Source: Tenrec ecaudatus (Eukaryota > Chordata > Mammalia > Afrosoricida > Tenrecidae). Taken from it: a stretch of 64,000 nt of DNA. The DNA lies in NCBI RefSeq assembly GCF_050624435.1, contig NC_134539.1, forward strand, positions 46,160,001-46,224,000, written 5' to 3'. Under the pieces are notes generated by a model. The model was not told the origin of the DNA. It made no database searches and was given only the letters and a program-made list of their open reading frames with translations. Of the stretch, positions 11,475-21,196 are shown piece after piece; positions within the stretch are counted from its first letter, which is position 1; the number at the start of each line of letters is the position of its first letter. Made by a program: the position numbers and the translations under genes.

Positions 11475-11532
11475 AGACCCTGGGATGTTGCCTGGCACAC
11501 AGTAGGCACCCAGTACATTCGATTAAGTGCAT
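11475..11532 (+). mobile_element. MIR SINE 3' remnant
   Basis: 'gttgcctggcacacagtaggcacccagtacattc' is the typical 3' portion of MIR ('tgcctggcacatagtaggcgctcaataa'). Confidence 0.5.
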
Positions 11533-11696
11533 GAGAAAGAAGAAAAACAAGGGAGACAAAAAGATAAAAGAGTGGGAGACAGGAAGGGCACCAAGGACAA
11601 AGAAACGATTCTGAAATGATCTTTAATAAATGCCCTTTCTACTTTTTGCATACACTGTTGTATAATATGCATACAAAAATGGTGAATGTGTATCTA

Positions 11697-11888
11697 GGAT
11701 CCCTGGTGGCATAGTGGTTACTCATTCATCTGTGATCTGCAAGGTCAGCAGTTCGAAACCCCCAGCCGCTCCTCTGGAGAAAGATGGACTTTCTACTCCC
11801 ATGAACTAATCCTGTTTTGGAAACCCACAGGGGCAGTTCTACCCTGTCCTATAGGGTGGACAGGATGGCAGCAAGTTTGTTTGTTTTA
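11697..11888 (+). mobile_element. AfroSINE, near full length
   Basis: Head 'ggatccctggtggcatagtggtta', 'ctgcaaggtcagcagttcgaa', 'gctcctctggagaaagatgg', 'acccacaggggcagttctac', 'cctgtcctatagggt', tail 'gatggcagcaagtttgtttg'. One of the best preserved copies. Confidence 0.93.
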
Positions 11889-11949
11889 ACAATCAATGAA
11901 ACATAAATGAAATTAATTTTTAGCTTGTGGCAGTGTTGTGCTACGCTCT

Positions 11950-12060
11950 ACTGCATGCATTAACCCAAACCCCAGGGCTAACACGATGAGATCAGGACTG
12001 TAATTAGCTCCACTGTACAGCTGTGGAAACAGGATGGAGAAAGTAAATAATTCCCAGATC
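11950..12060 (-). mobile_element. MIR SINE fragment
   Basis: 'gtaattagctccactgtacagctgtggaaacaggatggagaaagt' matches the antisense MIR block 'attatccccattttacagatgaggaaactgaggc..gaggtt'. Confidence 0.5.
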
Positions 12061-12469
12061 TCTTTATTAAGATCAAATCTTTCTTCCTTTCTTTCTTAGT
12101 GTGTTTTGTTGTCATGTTGTCGTCATTGTTGAGATGAGCAGAAACAGCAATTAGAAAATGTCTACATTTAAATTCAGTGACATTGTACATTCTCTGAATT
12201 GTACAATGGTTCTTGCCCTCCTTTTTCAAGTTGTTCCTCCCCCATTAAAATGAACCCACTGCCCCTCGGTTTCCTGTCTGATCTTCACGTTGCTGTGGAG
12301 ACTTCACCCTTCAGGGTCATCTCAGAAGAACACAGCGTTTAAGGCAGACCCTCTGGGCCACTTCAGCTGGCTTTCAGAAGCTCCATGTCCAGGGGATATT
12401 TTTGATGGACGGTTTAAAGCTCAACTTTGGGTAATTGTTTCAGGACCTCGTCCAGCGTCTACACATCTA
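12061..12469. other. Intergenic, no recognised feature
   Basis: No repeat family or exon recognised. Confidence 0.5.
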
Positions 12470-12485
12470 TAAAATCTGCATTCCA

Positions 12486-12650
12486 TGGGGAGGGAAGGGA
12501 AAAATGAGGAGCTGATACCAAGGGCTCAAGTAGAAAGCAAATGTCTTGAGAATGATGATGGCAACAAATGTACAAATATGCTTGACACCATGGATGGATG
12601 GAAGGATTGTGATAAGAGTTGTACGAGCCCCCAATAAAATGAAATTTTTT
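12486..12650 (+). mobile_element. LINE-1-type 3' end with 16-bp TSD
   Basis: Runs 'aggagctgataccaagggctc', 'gaatgatgatggcaac', 'gattgtgataagagttgtacgag', CCCCCAATAAAATG plus tail. Perfect direct repeat 'taaaatctgcattcca' at 12,470-12,485 and 12,651-12,666 defines the insertion. Confidence 0.92.
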
Positions 12651-12683
12651 TAAAATCTGCATTCCAGGAGAATTTAAAATTCT

Positions 12684-13013
12684 TTTTTTTAATGTTTTAT
12701 TAGGGACTCATACAGCTCTTATCACAATCCATCCATACATACATCAATTGTATAAAGCACATCTGTACATTCATTGCCCTCATCATTTTCAAAACATTTG
12801 CTCTCCACTTAAGCCCTTGGCATCAGGTCTCTTTTTTCCCCTCCCTCCCTTCTCCCCTCTCCCTCATGAGCCCTAGATAATTTATAAATTATTATTTTGT
12901 CATATCTTTCCCTGTCTGATGTCTCCCTCCACCCACTTTTCTGTTGTCCGTCCCCCAAGGAAGAGGTCGCATGTAGATCCTTGTAATCGGTTCCCTCTTT
13001 CCAACCCGCCCAA
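12684..13013 (-). mobile_element. LINE-1-type 3' end with 14-bp TSD, inverted relative to its neighbour
   Basis: Antisense copy: poly-T, 'actcatacagctcttatcac', 'acttaagcccttggcatcagg', 'ttctgttgtccgtcccccaag'. The perfect direct repeat 'gaatttaaaattct' lies at 12,670-12,683 and 13,014-13,027. Its integration site is only 4 bp from the duplication of the preceding sense copy. Confidence 0.92.
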
Positions 13014-13214
13014 GAATTTAAAATTCTGTCCAGCATGTTCTTCTAATCAACTTTATTTCATCCTTGGATACTATTTTTTATTGTTATCTGCATGCTCCAT
13101 TAACCCGTGGACCTCATCGTTCCCACATGTCCTTCAGTTGGCATCACCCCTCTTTCCTCTGGACTGTTCTATTGGAACAACCACGTAGAAATCCAGGAGC
13201 CTGGTGAGACCCAG

Positions 13215-13380
13215 GAGGCCTTAGGTGGTACCAATGGCCAGCATACCCAACTGCTAATCATGGTGGAGGTTTAAGTCCATCCGACGACGCCTCGGCAGAA
13301 AGATGTGGCCATGGCCTTCACACACAAAAAATGGAGCACAGTTCTACTCTGACACACCTGGGGTCCCCGTGAATCACGTC
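13215..13380 (+). mobile_element. AfroSINE, diverged
   Basis: 'aggaggccttaggtggtacc', 'caactgctaatcatggtgg', 'cctcggcagaaagatgtggc', 'gcacagttctactctgacac' fit AfroSINE order in sense orientation. Confidence 0.55.
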
Positions 13381-13789
13381 AACCTGCTGATCATCCGTCT
13401 TCCTCCCTCTCAGGGCCACGGAACTCTTTCTCCTCTCGTTGCGAGTGACGGGTCCACAGGTTTACGCCTTAGCAATAAGCAACCACCTGGCGACGGCTTC
13501 ATGCACCAGAACACTCAGGTCACACGCGCATAGGTGAGGTAAACTGAGGAAGAGCAGGCTGCCTTTCTCGAGAAACAGGATTGCAAAGGCCTTCAAGCTG
13601 GAAAGAACATTCCAGAAACCGTGGGGAAGCTGCCAGGTGCCAGTGCCGAGTGCAGAGGTCAGAGGAAGTCTGGGGCCAATACATGCAGATTCCTGCAGGC
13701 CACCGTGATGAAGATTTTACCCAGGACGCCGCAGGAGCCTCTGCAGATTTCTAAGCACATAAGCACTATGACATCGCTTGTGTTTTTAA
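13381..13789. other. Intergenic, no recognised feature
   Basis: Repeat-free stretch of ordinary composition. Confidence 0.5.
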
Positions 13790-13960
13790 GGATCCCTGCT
13801 GGCATTGTGGTGATGGGTCAGGCTGCTAACCGCATGGTCGGCAGTTTGAAATTAGCAGCCTCTCTGCGGGAGAACGACTGGACTTTCTATTCCCATAAAG
13901 AGTGACCGTCTCAGACCCACAGGGTGGTTCTACTGTCCCATCGACTCGATGGCAGTCAGC
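13790..13960 (+). mobile_element. AfroSINE
   Basis: 'ggatccctgctggcattgtgg', 'caggctgctaaccgcatggtcggcag', 'cgggagaacgactggactttc', 'ctgtcccatcgactcgatggcagtcagc'. Sense; followed directly by a (GTT)n/T-rich tract and a LINE-1 3' end in antisense. Confidence 0.85.
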
Positions 13961-13989
13961 ATGGATGATTTTATTGTTGTTGTTGTTTT

Positions 13990-14313
13990 GTTTTTTTTTT
14001 GTTTGTTTTTTTTTTAAATCATCTTATTGGGGATTCATCCAATTCTTATCACAATCCATACATACATCCATTGTTTCAAGCACATTTGCACATTTGTTGC
14101 CTCATCATTCTCAAAACATTTGCCTTCTACTTGAGCCCTTAGTATCAGCTCATTTCCCCCTCCCTCCCCACTCCCCCTCCATCACGAACCCTTCATAATG
14201 AATAAATTATTATTTTGTCATATCTTACACTGTCTGGCATCCCCCCTCGCCCATTTCTCTGTTGTCCATCCCCCAGGGAGGAGGTTATACATAGATTCTT
14301 GTCATTGGTTCGC
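13990..14313 (-). mobile_element. LINE-1-type 3' end
   Basis: Antisense: poly-T, 'aaatcatcttattggggattc', 'aattcttatcacaatcc', 'cttgagcccttagtatcagctc', 'gttgtccatcccccaggg', ending at 'attcttgtcattggttc'. 5'-truncated copy. Confidence 0.85.
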
Positions 14314-15759
14314 GTGTATGTTTTTAAAAGAACACTAAATACTAGGACAAAATGGATAGGAACCCAGATGTCCCTTAGCCGTGACACCAGCTTTGAACTG
14401 CGCCCCTTCATCCATGGCTTTGCCCAAATGTTCACACTAGAGCTGACTGGGTGTGCTCAGCTCAAAGCAGTCTCTCACCCTTAACACCTAAAAGTCAAAG
14501 AAATCCAAGAAGGAGCAGGATTCCAAGAAACCCAAATGGTGCTCTACTGTACGTCACACTCAGGAGAAAGTGGGGCGACATCAGCGCTGTCTTGCCCCTG
14601 GCCATGCCCTTCCCAAGGCAGCTCTCCTGATGGCTGGGGCCCCTCCAGGCTCAACTTCCAGACCCTCCCTCCACGGCCACCCCTCCTCCACCCACTTGAC
14701 AAGCTCAGTAGGATATGGACAGAATAGCACAGTTTTGCTCAGACAACCAACAGCCTAAATTCTAAAAGGCAGCTCCCCAGCCCTGGGCCTCAGTCTCGCC
14801 AAGAAGACATGCCCTCTGCCTATTTTCCTCAGACAGTAATGGGTGGACGGGCTTCCTAGAATATAAACTAAAGTGCAAGGAATCTTCTTCCACCTCAGCA
14901 AGTTCTTGTACTGGATTTTAAATCAATTGCCTAGTGCGAAGATGGCCCTTTTCTGGGTGCAACTGTGTGGCACTGAGCAGTGACCATGGCTGCGGACGCT
15001 TCCCCGGGAGACATTGGGGGAGCTTGTCATAAGGCTTCCCCTTCTGGCTATGGGTCAAGATCATTGAGGCCTCACAAGAAGAAGGGACCGGCCCCAGGGT
15101 GGCACCAACCACATTCTCTGGAATTTATCTGGCTGCCAAGGACCCAGCTGGGCAGAGGGAACCTCACCTCCCTGAGGCTCAGACAGGCCAAAGCGGCTCT
15201 CCAAGGGAGGCGGGCTATCTTGTGAGGGGAAAGACTCAACATTCATGAGAAACCAGGCATGGTTTGCCCCTGCTGGGGGCGGGGGGTGGCAGGGCACAGC
15301 CAGGCCTGTGAAGAGGGGGGCAGACCGGAGGCTCTGGTAGCATGGAGGACAGCTGCTGTGTATGTCTAGGGGGTGCGACATCGGGGAAGGGGAGGAACAG
15401 CGTGTTCTGGGTGACAGCTGGGCTTACAATGTGGGCATTGTTCCCTCCCTGCATTGTCTCTGTTCCCCTAAGGGTGGAGGGTAGGGAAGAAAAACTAAGT
15501 CAGGGAGCATCTGCCAAGGCCGAGGACAGGGACACGCTGACCCACCCATCGGCCCACCCATCGGCCAAGCCGACAAAGGTTAGAGGCGCCACACAAAAGC
15601 CAGGACTCCCATCCTGGGCCAGCCCTCTCTGCCACCCAAGCCCCTTTGATCCCATCTCTCCTGTCAGCCCTCTCACACACGCTGGGCCTTCCTGCTTTTA
15701 GAACACATCTTCACTTTCAGTTGGCACACTTCAAAACTTCCCTGTGCACCTTTCGTTCA
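14314..15759. other. Intergenic, no recognised feature
   Basis: GC-moderate, repeat-poor. Contains a short direct repeat 'cccacccatcggcc/cacccatcggcc' at about 15,541-15,566. No exon recognised. Confidence 0.5.
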
Positions 15760-16218
15760 TGTTTACTGTGTTTTGTTTTCTTTCGTAACTTTGCCACATT
15801 AGCCAGTTTTTAAACATACAATTCGGTGACATCACTCATCCTGTTATGCCACCATCACCCATTTGTAAAAGTGTCTCCGTCACCTCAGCTAGGACCCCAG
15901 GGCCCCTTCAGCCAGAACTCCCATCGGACTCTCCTCTCGTCCTAAGTAACTCCTAATAAAAATGTTTGTTCCTCTGTATTTGCCTACTTGAGATACTTCC
16001 TATAATTGGTACTTATTCCACTTGGCAGAATGTTTTCATGGTGCATCCATGTCGAAGCATGTACCAGAACTTCAATTCTCTTATGGCTGAATAACATTCC
16101 CCTGTATGTATAGACTACCTTGTGTTTATCCATTCATCTGTTGATGGACACCTGGCATGTTTCTGACCTGTTGGCTATTGTGAATGAAGTTATGCCTAAC
16201 CCCCCACCCCCCCCAAAT
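15760..16218 (-). mobile_element. Old L1M-type LINE fragment (ORF2 end, antisense)
   Basis: 'aaacatacaattcggtgacatc..ttatgccaccatcac' and 'ttatggctgaataacattcccctgtatgtatagac..ttatccattcatctgttgatggac' correspond to the antisense of an old mammalian L1 end region. The last hundred bases take part in a local duplication (second copy at 18,111). Confidence 0.65.
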
Positions 16219-16244
16219 AAAAACCTCACTGCCGTTCAGTACTG
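16145..16244 (+). repeat. Copy A of a dispersed ~98-bp duplication
   Basis: From 'tggacacctggcatg' to 'cattcagtactg'-type sequence. The segment spans the junction between the old L1 piece and the tail of an antisense AfroSINE. A nearly identical copy (C-tract length and a few bases differ) lies at 18,111-18,208. Confidence 0.9.
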
Positions 16245-16333
16245 GTGTCCACTCATAACGACCCTATAGGAGAAAGTAAAACGGCCCCTGTGAGTTTCCA
16301 ATGCTGTACATCTTTATGGGAATAGAAAGCCTC
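16219..16333 (-). mobile_element. AfroSINE, partial
   Basis: Antisense tail half: 'aaacctcactgccgttcagtactggtgtccactcataacgaccctatagg', 'gtgagtttccaatgctgtac', 'gggaatagaaagcctc'. The head half is missing. Confidence 0.75.
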
Positions 16334-16452
16334 TATACCTAAAGACCTTCTAAAGCATATTATGTCTGCTACATTGACCTTTAATATAATAAAAATCTAT
16401 TGCTGGTGAGTTTGCATTTAAAATTTCATAAGCTTATTATGTTGCTGGGGAT

Positions 16453-16650
16453 AAAACCAACCCACTGCCATCGAGTGGATGCCAACTCACAGTGGCCCTA
16501 TAGGACAGGGTAGAACTGCCTGTGGGTTTCCAAGACAATGAAGTGTTCACAGGAGCAGAAAGCCCCATCTTTCTCCTGAGGAGCAGCTGGTGGTTTCAAA
16601 CTGCTGACCTTGCAGTTAGCAACCTAACGGGTAGCCACATGCCACCGGGT
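16453..16650 (-). mobile_element. AfroSINE, near full length
   Basis: Antisense: 'aaccaacccactgccatcgagtggatgcc', 'ccctataggacagggtagaactgcc', 'ctcctgaggagcagctggtgg', 'ctgaccttgcagttagcaacc', 'gccacatgccaccggg'. Confidence 0.92.
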
Positions 16651-16724
16651 AAAGCTACCTTCTGAAAAGGAATCCGATCATGTGGATCAAGAAGAATAAA
16701 AGCCATTACCAGCCCATTTCAGTG

Positions 16725-16890
16725 AACCAAACTCTATGGAGTGCCCTATGTGTTAGTCCTTACTCATCTGATTGTAATCCTTTAAAATCCTAAAAGAGGA
16801 GCAGTCAAGTTCACAGGTGCGCTAACCGTAGTTCAAGCCTTAGGTCACAGACATGAGATTCTAAACCCAGACTGTCTACCCCCATGCCAG
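16725..16890 (-). mobile_element. MIR SINE fragment
   Basis: 'ctcatctgattgtaatcctttaaaatcct', 'gattctaaacccagactgtctaccccca' follow the antisense MIR order (tail-side 'ttgagcacctactatg', 'aatcctcacaacaaccct', 'gattcaaacccagggctgtctgactcc'). Confidence 0.5.
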
Positions 16891-16962
16891 CCTTCCCAGC
16901 TCCTGGGAATCTGCAATGAAGAATTTCAATTTCAAAATAAAACACGCCCACTGAATGGCTGC

Positions 16963-17274
16963 TTGTTGTCCTGACTGGCTGCTGTCAAGTGGACGCGGAC
17001 CAAGCCTTTCCTCCTAGCAAACGCTGCCCGGCTTTGCATCCACCTCCACATTGCCAGCATGTGTACGTCCGTGCTGGGGCTGTTTTGCCAATACATCTCA
17101 CAGAGGATGCCCCGTACCTCGGTTGGTGCACTATGTCACCAAATGTGATGTCGTCCTCCAACGACTGATCCCTGCTGCTGATGTGTCCAATCCAGAGTCA
17201 AACAATGTGCCGTGTCATCCATAGGGTTTCTCTGGCTCATTTTCAGAAGCAAATCACCAGTCATTTCCTCTTGC
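16963..17274 (-). mobile_element. RTE (BovB-like) 3' end, old
   Basis: 'cttgttgtcctgactggctgctgtcaag', 'aacgctgcccggctttgcatccacc', 'ttggtgcactatg', 'tcctccaacgactgatccctgctgctgatgtgtcc' parallels the antisense 3' end of the RTE copies at 30,625 and 34,535 ('gctgcccggtcctgcacc', 'ttctccagggactt..gggaccacgtgtcc'). Confidence 0.6.
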
Positions 17275-17538
17275 AGGATCCCTGGTGTAGTGGTTATCCA
17301 TTGGGCTGCTAACCTCAAGGCCAGCAGTTCAAAGCTACCAGCCGCTCTTTGGGAGAAAGACAAGGCTTTCTACTCCCATAAGGAGTTAGTCTCAGAACCC
17401 CACGGGGCAGTTCTCCCCTGTCCCACAGGGTTGCAGTGGGTCAGAATCAACTCGATGGCAGTGAGAGGGGCGGTTCTCATCTGCCCCACAGGGTCACTAG
17501 GTGTTAGAAGCTACTCAGTGGCAGTGAGTTTGGATTTT
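17275..17538 (+). mobile_element. AfroSINE with duplicated 3' half
   Basis: Normal head and body ('aggatccctggtgtagtggttatcc', 'gctgctaacctcaaggccagcagttc', 'gggagaaagacaaggctttc'). The 3' block 'ggggcagttctcccctgtcccacaggg..gatggcagtgag' is then repeated in diverged form ('aggggcggttctcatctgccccacaggg..cagtggcagtgagtttgg'). Confidence 0.85.
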
Positions 17539-17544
17539 CTTCGT

Positions 17545-17740
17545 AGTTGTTGATTGGTGTTGAGTGCCAACTCACAGTGAAATAGAGGCAAGCTGGGGGC
17601 ACTATCCCATCGGGTTGTCTTGGCTCTAATCCATGGGAGCACATCACCGGGTCGTTTTTCCCAGGGAGACATTTTGTGGGTTCCAGTCACCAACTATTTG
17701 GTTAGCAGCTAAGCACCGAACCCTTTGGCCACCAAACTAG
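17545..17740 (-). mobile_element. AfroSINE-related element, diverged
   Basis: Antisense: 'gttgttgattggtgttgagtgccaactcacagtg', 'tttgtgggttccagtcacc', 'tttggttagcagctaagcacc..ccctttggccacc'. Tail of the 'gttgttgttaggtgc' kind; may be a different tRNA-SINE subfamily. Confidence 0.6.
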
Positions 17741-18257
17741 AAGCATCTGAATATTCAGTCACAGAGGGTACAAAGGCAAGTTGTGGCAAATCCGCTAGAA
17801 ACAGTATTATCCAACAAAGTAACAACATGAAGCTTTGTAAACTAAGGAATAGGTAAATATATTATAAGCACAATTGTGTCACTAGTCACCAACAGCAGGT
17901 AGAGCATTGGACAACATGAAAGGGACTTTGGAAACTTAGTGGAAATAGAATGAAAATATAATAGGACTTTCCCAAAAGCCTACTGAAGCCCCCTTGTATT
18001 GAGAAGGAAGTCGAATTGGGGTCAAACATGTCTGCTGATTTTTCTATGTCAGGTATACGTACTTTTCCAAATGATCTGCTCTCTCTGTGTTCACGGGAGC
18101 AGAAAGTCCGTGGACACCTGGCATGTTTCTGACCTGTTGGCTATTGTGAATGAAGTTATGCCTAACCCCCCTCTCCCCAAATAAAAACCTCACTGCCATT
18201 CAGTACTGTTCAAATGTATTTTGGTTTCTTCTGCTTTATTGCAATTTAAAAAACTAA
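17741..18257. other. Intergenic; contains copy B of the 98-bp duplication
   Basis: AT-rich sequence. A short piece 'tcacgggagcagaaagtcc' (about 18,091) looks like AfroSINE debris and abuts duplication copy B. Confidence 0.5.
18111..18208 (+). repeat. Copy B of a dispersed ~98-bp duplication
   Basis: Matches 16,145-16,244 almost base for base, including the old-L1/AfroSINE junction; differences are in the C-tract and a G/A change in 'gcc(g/a)ttcag'. Same orientation, 1.97 kb away. Confidence 0.9.
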
Positions 18258-18435
18258 AGGGGGAGGGGGGAGGGAGGGAGAAAATGAGCAGCCGATAGTA
18301 AGGGCTCAAGTAGAAGGCAAATGTTTTGAGAATGATGATGGCAACAAATGTATATATGTGCTTGACTCAATGGATGTATGTATGGATTGTGATAAGAATT
18401 TTACGAGCCCCTAATAAAATGATTTTTTTAATTAA
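18258..18435 (+). mobile_element. LINE-1-type 3' end
   Basis: 'atgagcagccgatagtaagggctcaagtagaaggc', 'gaatgatgatggcaacaaatg', 'gattgtgataagaattttacgagcccc', TAATAAAATG plus T/A tail. The flanks 'aaactaaaggg' and 'aattaaaggga' are a probable short target duplication. Confidence 0.85.
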
Positions 18436-18524
18436 AGGGAATTCTTGGGATTTTTTTTAAATGTCATCATTTATTCAAGACCTTTTATAACTTATCACTG
18501 TCTTTTTTTCAGGATCTTGGAATA

Positions 18525-18688
18525 CATTAAACACACGGCCACCTAGTTAATTCCAACTCAGAGTGACCCCAGGTAAGAATTCCACCTCTACGGGGAACAA
18601 ACAGTCACAGCTTTCTTCTGCAGAGCTGCTGGTGGGCTTCAACTGGTAGGCAGCTCGCGGCCTAACGTCTAACCCACTAGAGCCCCCT
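18525..18688 (-). mobile_element. AfroSINE, diverged
   Basis: Antisense: 'ccacctagttaattccaactcagagtgacccc', 'ttctgcagagctgctggtgggcttcaact', 'ctaacgtctaacccactagagcccc'. Confidence 0.7.
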
Positions 18689-18800
18689 TAGACTATGTTC
18701 GAACCGGGAAATAGTTGCCATCTCCCCTTGCTTTTACTGTACGCGGTGTGCTGACACTGCCGCTTTGCCTCCAGCACTCTGTGAAAATAGGGGCGAGGGG

Positions 18801-18998
18801 GACCTCACTCACTGCCATCAAGTCAATGCCAAGACAGAGGAACCCTGCAGAACGGAGTAGAACTGCCCCTGTGGGGCAGTTTACGAGACTGTAACTCTTT
18901 GCAAGAGCAGAAAGCCTCATCTTCTCCCAAGGGGCAGCTGGTAGTTTCGAACTGCCAACATGAGGTTAACAGCCCAACACGTAACCTCTGTGCCAGCG
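18801..18998 (-). mobile_element. AfroSINE
   Basis: Antisense: 'cctcactcactgccatcaagtcaatgcc', 'gagtagaactgcccctgtgggg', 'cgagactgtaactctttgc', 'agcagaaagcctcatc', 'aacagcccaacacgtaacctctgtgcc'. Confidence 0.88.
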
Positions 18999-19529
18999 CA
19001 AGAGAAATCAGCAGTAAATAACTGGAGTGTCAAAAGCAGGGTCTTGCTGTAGTGTCACAGCGGCCAGGGGACACTCCAGAAAAAGGCATCCACCTTCTCT
19101 TAGGGCACCAGCTCCTCCCGTCTGTAAGGATTCTGAGCTTTTGGAGTTTATTTCTCAGACTATTTGGGTGCTAACAGCAGGAATCTACGTACAATGCCCA
19201 AAGTTATAGGGAATCCATGGTAAGATTATTGGAAGTATCCATGACACTCCCAAAGTATGACCCTCATGAGACCAAGAAGCCAGAAGGCCCAGGGCCCCAT
19301 CTCTGCTTGTTCCCTCCTGCTGTCCTGTGCTGCAGCTTAGATCTTCCGGGATCCTTTCACACTGGGCACCACCCAGTCAGCCACCCCTCACCAAGAACCT
19401 GAGACTGGCATTTGCCTCACCTTCTCAGAACGGGCTCCCTTTGCTCCCTGCCCTCTGCCAGCATCCTCCCTCAGTCAGCATCACCAAGAAATGGGATCAC
19501 ACCGTACCCCCAGAAGTAAGGGCACAGAA
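18999..19529. other. Intergenic, no recognised feature
   Basis: Ordinary composition, no family recognised. Confidence 0.5.
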
Positions 19530-19781
19530 ACGCTGGCTTGTTTACTGTGGACAGACACATCGTCAGGAAGGACCAACCCTTCGAAAAGAACATCATGTGT
19601 GGCTAAACCAGAGAGTCTGCAGAAGAGAAACTCCCGATGGGATGGGCGACGCCTTCGCCACAATAATGGGACCAGCATATCAAAGACCACGTGGTAGGAC
19701 CAGAGACCGTTTTGCTCTGTTATACCTGGGAGCCACCCTGCGCCAGAGCCTGTTTCGTGGCATCTAACAACAGCAGCGACA
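19530..19781 (+). mobile_element. RTE (BovB-like) 3' end
   Basis: Sense: 'acacatcgtcaggaaggaccaacccttcgaaaagaacatcatg', 'ccacaataatgggaccagc', 'ggaccagagaccgttttgctctgttatacctggg' and a tail 'catctaacaacagcagcgac'. This is the end of the RTE seen in antisense at 30,625 and 34,535. It is followed by a 14-G run (19,787-19,800). Confidence 0.7.
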
Positions 19782-19801
19782 AGTTGCGGGGGGGGGGGGG
19801 T

Positions 19802-20375
19802 AAACAAAATCAAAGAGTTAGCATAAAAAGTGCCCAGAGCCAAAGCAAAGGAGGAGTGGAGTGGGTGAAGGAGGTCAGTCACTAGAATCCCCATCCTGCC
19901 ACAAGAAACCATGGACAGTCCGAGTGGGTAAAAAGCTTGGAGTTAATCAAGTCCCAGGGCAATTATGTTGGGATAAGAAAAAGAATCTTTATCCCCCAAA
20001 CAAACAGAAAAAATGGCAAAGTCAGGCAGCTGAACTACACCACAGTCGAGTGGGGCTGTGGACAGAGCTCCCACGGCCTCACTGGCCCCGTCAGCAGGTG
20101 ACAAGGAAACCGTGCCTATTCTATGGGCAGCCCAAAGAACAAAAGGAACAGAACCTGGGATCAGGAGCCCCACTCCATCATTGCTTTGCCAGGTCACCTG
20201 CAGTAATCATTCTCCTCCTTCAGCCTCATTTTCTCTAGTTATAATGTGAAGAAATAGGACAAGGGGACTTTTGAGGTTCCTGAAGCAGTGGTGTGCTGGG
20301 GTTCGCTCTCACGGCCTTGCGAGGATTGATGGCTATATTCGGGGAAGTTTGCCAGCTTGGCGCTAAACACTGTGT
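19802..20375. other. Intergenic, no recognised feature
   Basis: Nothing recognised; an open frame at 19,861-20,238 (125 codons) lacks any family signature. Confidence 0.5.
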
Positions 20376-20440
20376 GGGAGCATGAACCATGGGAAGTTAT
20401 GATATCTGTAAGAGCTCCCAATGAAATGTTTTTAAAAGTT
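20376..20440 (+). mobile_element. Short LINE-1-type 3' tip (possible)
   Basis: 'ctgtaagagctcccaatgaaatgtttttaaaag' resembles the last 35 bases of the LINE-1-type 3' end. Very short, so uncertain. Confidence 0.35.
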
Positions 20441-20670
20441 TAAATGATGACAATAATTTTTGACCCATGGTTACCATGGGTGAAGGAGGGAAAGTTTTGC
20501 TTAGGACGCATTGTTAATGGTGGAGGGCTAGTTTGGAAAAGGGTATCAATAATGACTGTAAAATACGAAGAGTGTAATCAATGGCCCTGAACTGTACATG
20601 TAGCAGTTGTTGAATTGGAGGATGCTTTGTTGTATATATTTTTGCCACAATTAAAAAATAATTATATGAA
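20441..20670 (+). mobile_element. Old LINE 3' end of another afrotherian family
   Basis: 'gtgtaatcaatggccctgaactgtacatgtagcagttgttgaattgg', 'gctttgttgtatatatttttgccac' and an A-rich end. An antisense piece of the same end ('gttgttgttgaaaatatatacacagc') occurs at 57,395, supporting a dispersed element. Confidence 0.5.
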
Positions 20671-20696
20671 ATAAGGTAAGTTAAAATCAAATTAAC

Positions 20697-21196
20697 ACCC
20701 CACCACCCCGCCAACTAACATGATCCGGATTCTGCCTTGCAAGTCTGGATAGCGCAGAGGATGTACACTGGTGCATATGGGAGCTGGAGGCACAGGGAAT
20801 CCAGGGTGGACGATACCTTCAGGACCAGGGCTGTGAGGGGCGATACTGGGAGGGTGGAGGGTGAGTGGTTTGGAAAGGGGGAACCGATTACAAGGATCTA
20901 CATGTGACCTCCTCCCTGGGGGACGGACAACAGAGAAGGGGGTGAAGGGAGACGCCGGATAGGGAAAGATATGACAAAATAATAATTTATAAATTATCAA
21001 GGGCTCATCAGGGAGGGGGGAGGGGGAAACGGGGAGGGAGGGGAAAAAAGAGGACCTGATGCAAAGGGCTTAAGTCAAGAGTAAATGCTTTGAAAATGAT
21101 TAGGGCAAAGAATGTACAGATGTGCTTTATACAATTGATGTATGTATATGTATGGATTGTGATAAGAGTTGTATGAGCCCCTAATAAAATGTTCTA
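20697..21196 (+). mobile_element. LINE-1-type 3' UTR, ~500 bp
   Basis: From 'ctaacatgatccggattctgcc' through 'gatgtacactggtgcat', 'ggaaagggggaaccgattac', 'cagagaagggggtgaagggagac' to 'gagcccctaataaaatg' plus A-tail. Carries the subfamily-diagnostic 'aggacctgatgcaaagggcttaagtc' and 'gctttatacaattgatgtatg'. Flanks 'aaaatcaaattaa' and 'aaaatcaacttaa' are the target duplication. Confidence 0.9.
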
